Positions 18,483 to 19,614 of a stretch of DNA of 19,614 nucleotides are shown in pieces. Positions within the stretch are counted from its first letter, which is position 1, and each line of letters begins with the position of its first letter. The DNA comes from Bryobacterales bacterium (GTDB lineage: Bacteria; Acidobacteriota; Terriglobia; Bryobacterales; Bryobacteraceae). Location of the stretch: the NCBI GenBank assembly GCA_016721425.1, contig JADKID010000010.1:1-19614 (forward strand). Direction: 5' to 3'. The notes under the pieces are model-generated. The model saw nothing but the letters and a program-made list of their open reading frames with translations, was not told the DNA's origin and did not search any database. The position numbers and the translations under genes were made by a program.

Positions 18483-19614
18483 CTAGCGGAGAGCCGGGCA
18501 ATCTCGCCGGTGGACCCGTGCGCGGGTACGAAACTTAGGACCTGCGACCGGCCGTGCGAAGGGGCCAACTTGACCACCTCCAGACTGGCGGGAACAGCCG
18601 GTCTTGGCGAAGAGGCTGCGAAGCTGCGTGCGGATGGTGGGATGGCGACGCCAGGAAGCCACTCGGCCGCGTCTTTAGGCGTAGGCCAGCAACGAGTTGC
18701 GCGGCGAGGCGGGCTTCCGACCCGGAAAGGTGGTAGGCTTGCCCGAGCATCAACCGTATCCACCCGCAGTCGAGTCGGGCCGGGTCAATCAACGCTGACG
18801 AGCGCCGTGGAAGAGGCAAACTCATGGGGAGGCGTGCGCGGGCGTACCGGCTTGCACAAGCACGAGATAGGGCTCCGCCAGACTGGCGGCGGATCGAAAG
18901 GCGAATTGGCGCCAGTTCCGGACCGCGCCGGGCTTCTGTGACTTCCCGGAGGCGGCCTGGATGTCTTCTTGATCCTCAGGATGACAGGCCGAGGAAGGGG
19001 GCCGTACCGCGGTGGCACCACCGGGCCGTCGGCTTCCACTCCAGGATGCGTGAGACCGCGGCGTTGCCATACAGCGAGCGCCCTTCCCGAAGTCTCAGCG
19101 CCACGCCGTCGTCAGGCCGGCTGGCGGCGCTGTATCGCCGCGGCCGCTCTGCTGCCGGAGGTCCGCCATGGCCTCATGGACCCGTACCGCGCGACATAGG
19201 TGCGGCGAAGGCGATTCAAAACGTCGGCGTGGTGGCTCTTGGGCGGACCGCTCTCAGCAGGACCATTGACGGTAAGAACCGCCATCTAGTGGGCCTGGCC
19301 GGAGAGCCGAACGCCAGCGCCGTAGTGCCACCATTGCCAGGCCAGGAATTCACGGTGGTAGTCAGGCTTCGGATCTCGTCCGGGCAAATGTCCTGGCTCA
19401 GAGGTCTTGCCCACCGGCACCTGGAAGGGGTCAACGCGAGTCGCCCAGATGTCCTCGCCGTGCCAGCGCTCAGCGTATTCGCGGAGCGCCTCCGGGGGCC
19501 AGTGGACTCCTGAAAGGGTACTCACTCTCCTTCCGGGTAAATGACCAGGAAGCAAACCCTGTGTGCGGCCGGTCGCGGCGACGATTCCGATCCAACCAAT
19601 TCCTGCCAGGCATC
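18483..19614 (-). CDS. LuxR-type HTH transcriptional regulator, frameshifted, 5' end outside window
   Basis: The C-terminal LuxR helix-turn-helix reads LSGSEARLAAQLVAGLRLKDA (split here: LSGSEARLAAQL, VAGLRLK, DAAEWL), then TIRTQLRSLFAKTGCSRQ (about 18587-18640). Just before it, TPPHEFASSTALV and DPARLDCGWIRLMLGQ match the linker of acidobacterial and proteobacterial regulators of this type. The N-terminal half has YAERWHGEDIWATRVDP, DYHREFLAWQWWHYGAGV and LSGQAHQMAVLTVNG. A PAS-like sensor domain is likely, judging by ILEWKP near the middle. About 375 residues are visible and the start is beyond 19614. The stop TAG (18485-18483) is 25 bases before the cphA start, so both may share a transcript. 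Binding target and ligand unknown. Confidence 0.68.

Noticed and set aside
1..19614. CRISPR arrays, tRNA or rRNA genes, insertion sequences
   Set aside because: No regularly spaced repeat array beyond the CTGAA cores, no tRNA-like cloverleaf, no transposase motif and no terminal inverted repeats were seen by eye.

Overview
The window looks like GC-rich chromosomal DNA from an acidobacterium, most likely of the Solibacter/Bryobacter type. This is inferred from the protein families and codon use; no database was searched. Almost every conserved gene is broken by single-base frame changes, including genes that should be essential such as priA. The simplest reading is an error-prone sequence (for example unpolished long reads) rather than mass gene decay. 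Gene spans below therefore join several reading frames, and many exact ends are uncertain.

Left part (1-7669): the minus strand carries the start of a gamma-glutamyltransferase, preceded by a SpoU/TrmH RNA methyltransferase. Head-to-head with that is hutH (histidine ammonia-lyase) on the plus strand. Next come priA and a GNAT acetyltransferase (minus strand, coupled by a 4-base overlap). Divergent from priA lies a small secreted protein with a convincing terminator. After it come about 270 bases that fold into many perfect short helices, and then an APC-family amino-acid permease. The last helix of that RNA-like region masks the only Shine-Dalgarno-like sequence of the permease.

Middle and right part (7607-18458): this is a cyanophycin (Asp-Arg storage polymer) locus. 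It has two full-length cyanophycin synthetase genes and a third, short, degenerate paralog. Between the two full-length copies are an ABC transporter with an unusual zinc-ribbon N-terminal domain and a DUF1854 protein. Both of those families are known to travel with cyanophycin genes. One full-length copy and the short paralog form a translationally coupled pair (minus strand). The ABC transporter and DUF1854 genes run divergently from that pair and converge on the other full-length copy. A sigma-70-like (ECF-type) factor with a very short anti-sigma-like ORF follows the pair on the same strand. A LuxR-type regulator lies just upstream of the right-hand cphA. The 200-base divergent region between the cphA pair and the transporter holds a TATAAT box and a run of CTGAA repeats about 20 bases apart.

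Working model (inference): the cphA genes build a nitrogen and carbon reserve from Asp and Arg, while the ABC transporter and DUF1854 protein support that polymer metabolism in an undefined way. The LuxR protein and possibly the sigma factor would control it. The amino-acid genes around it (hutH, APC permease, gamma-glutamyltransferase) fit a nitrogen-handling neighbourhood but are not clearly part of the same system.
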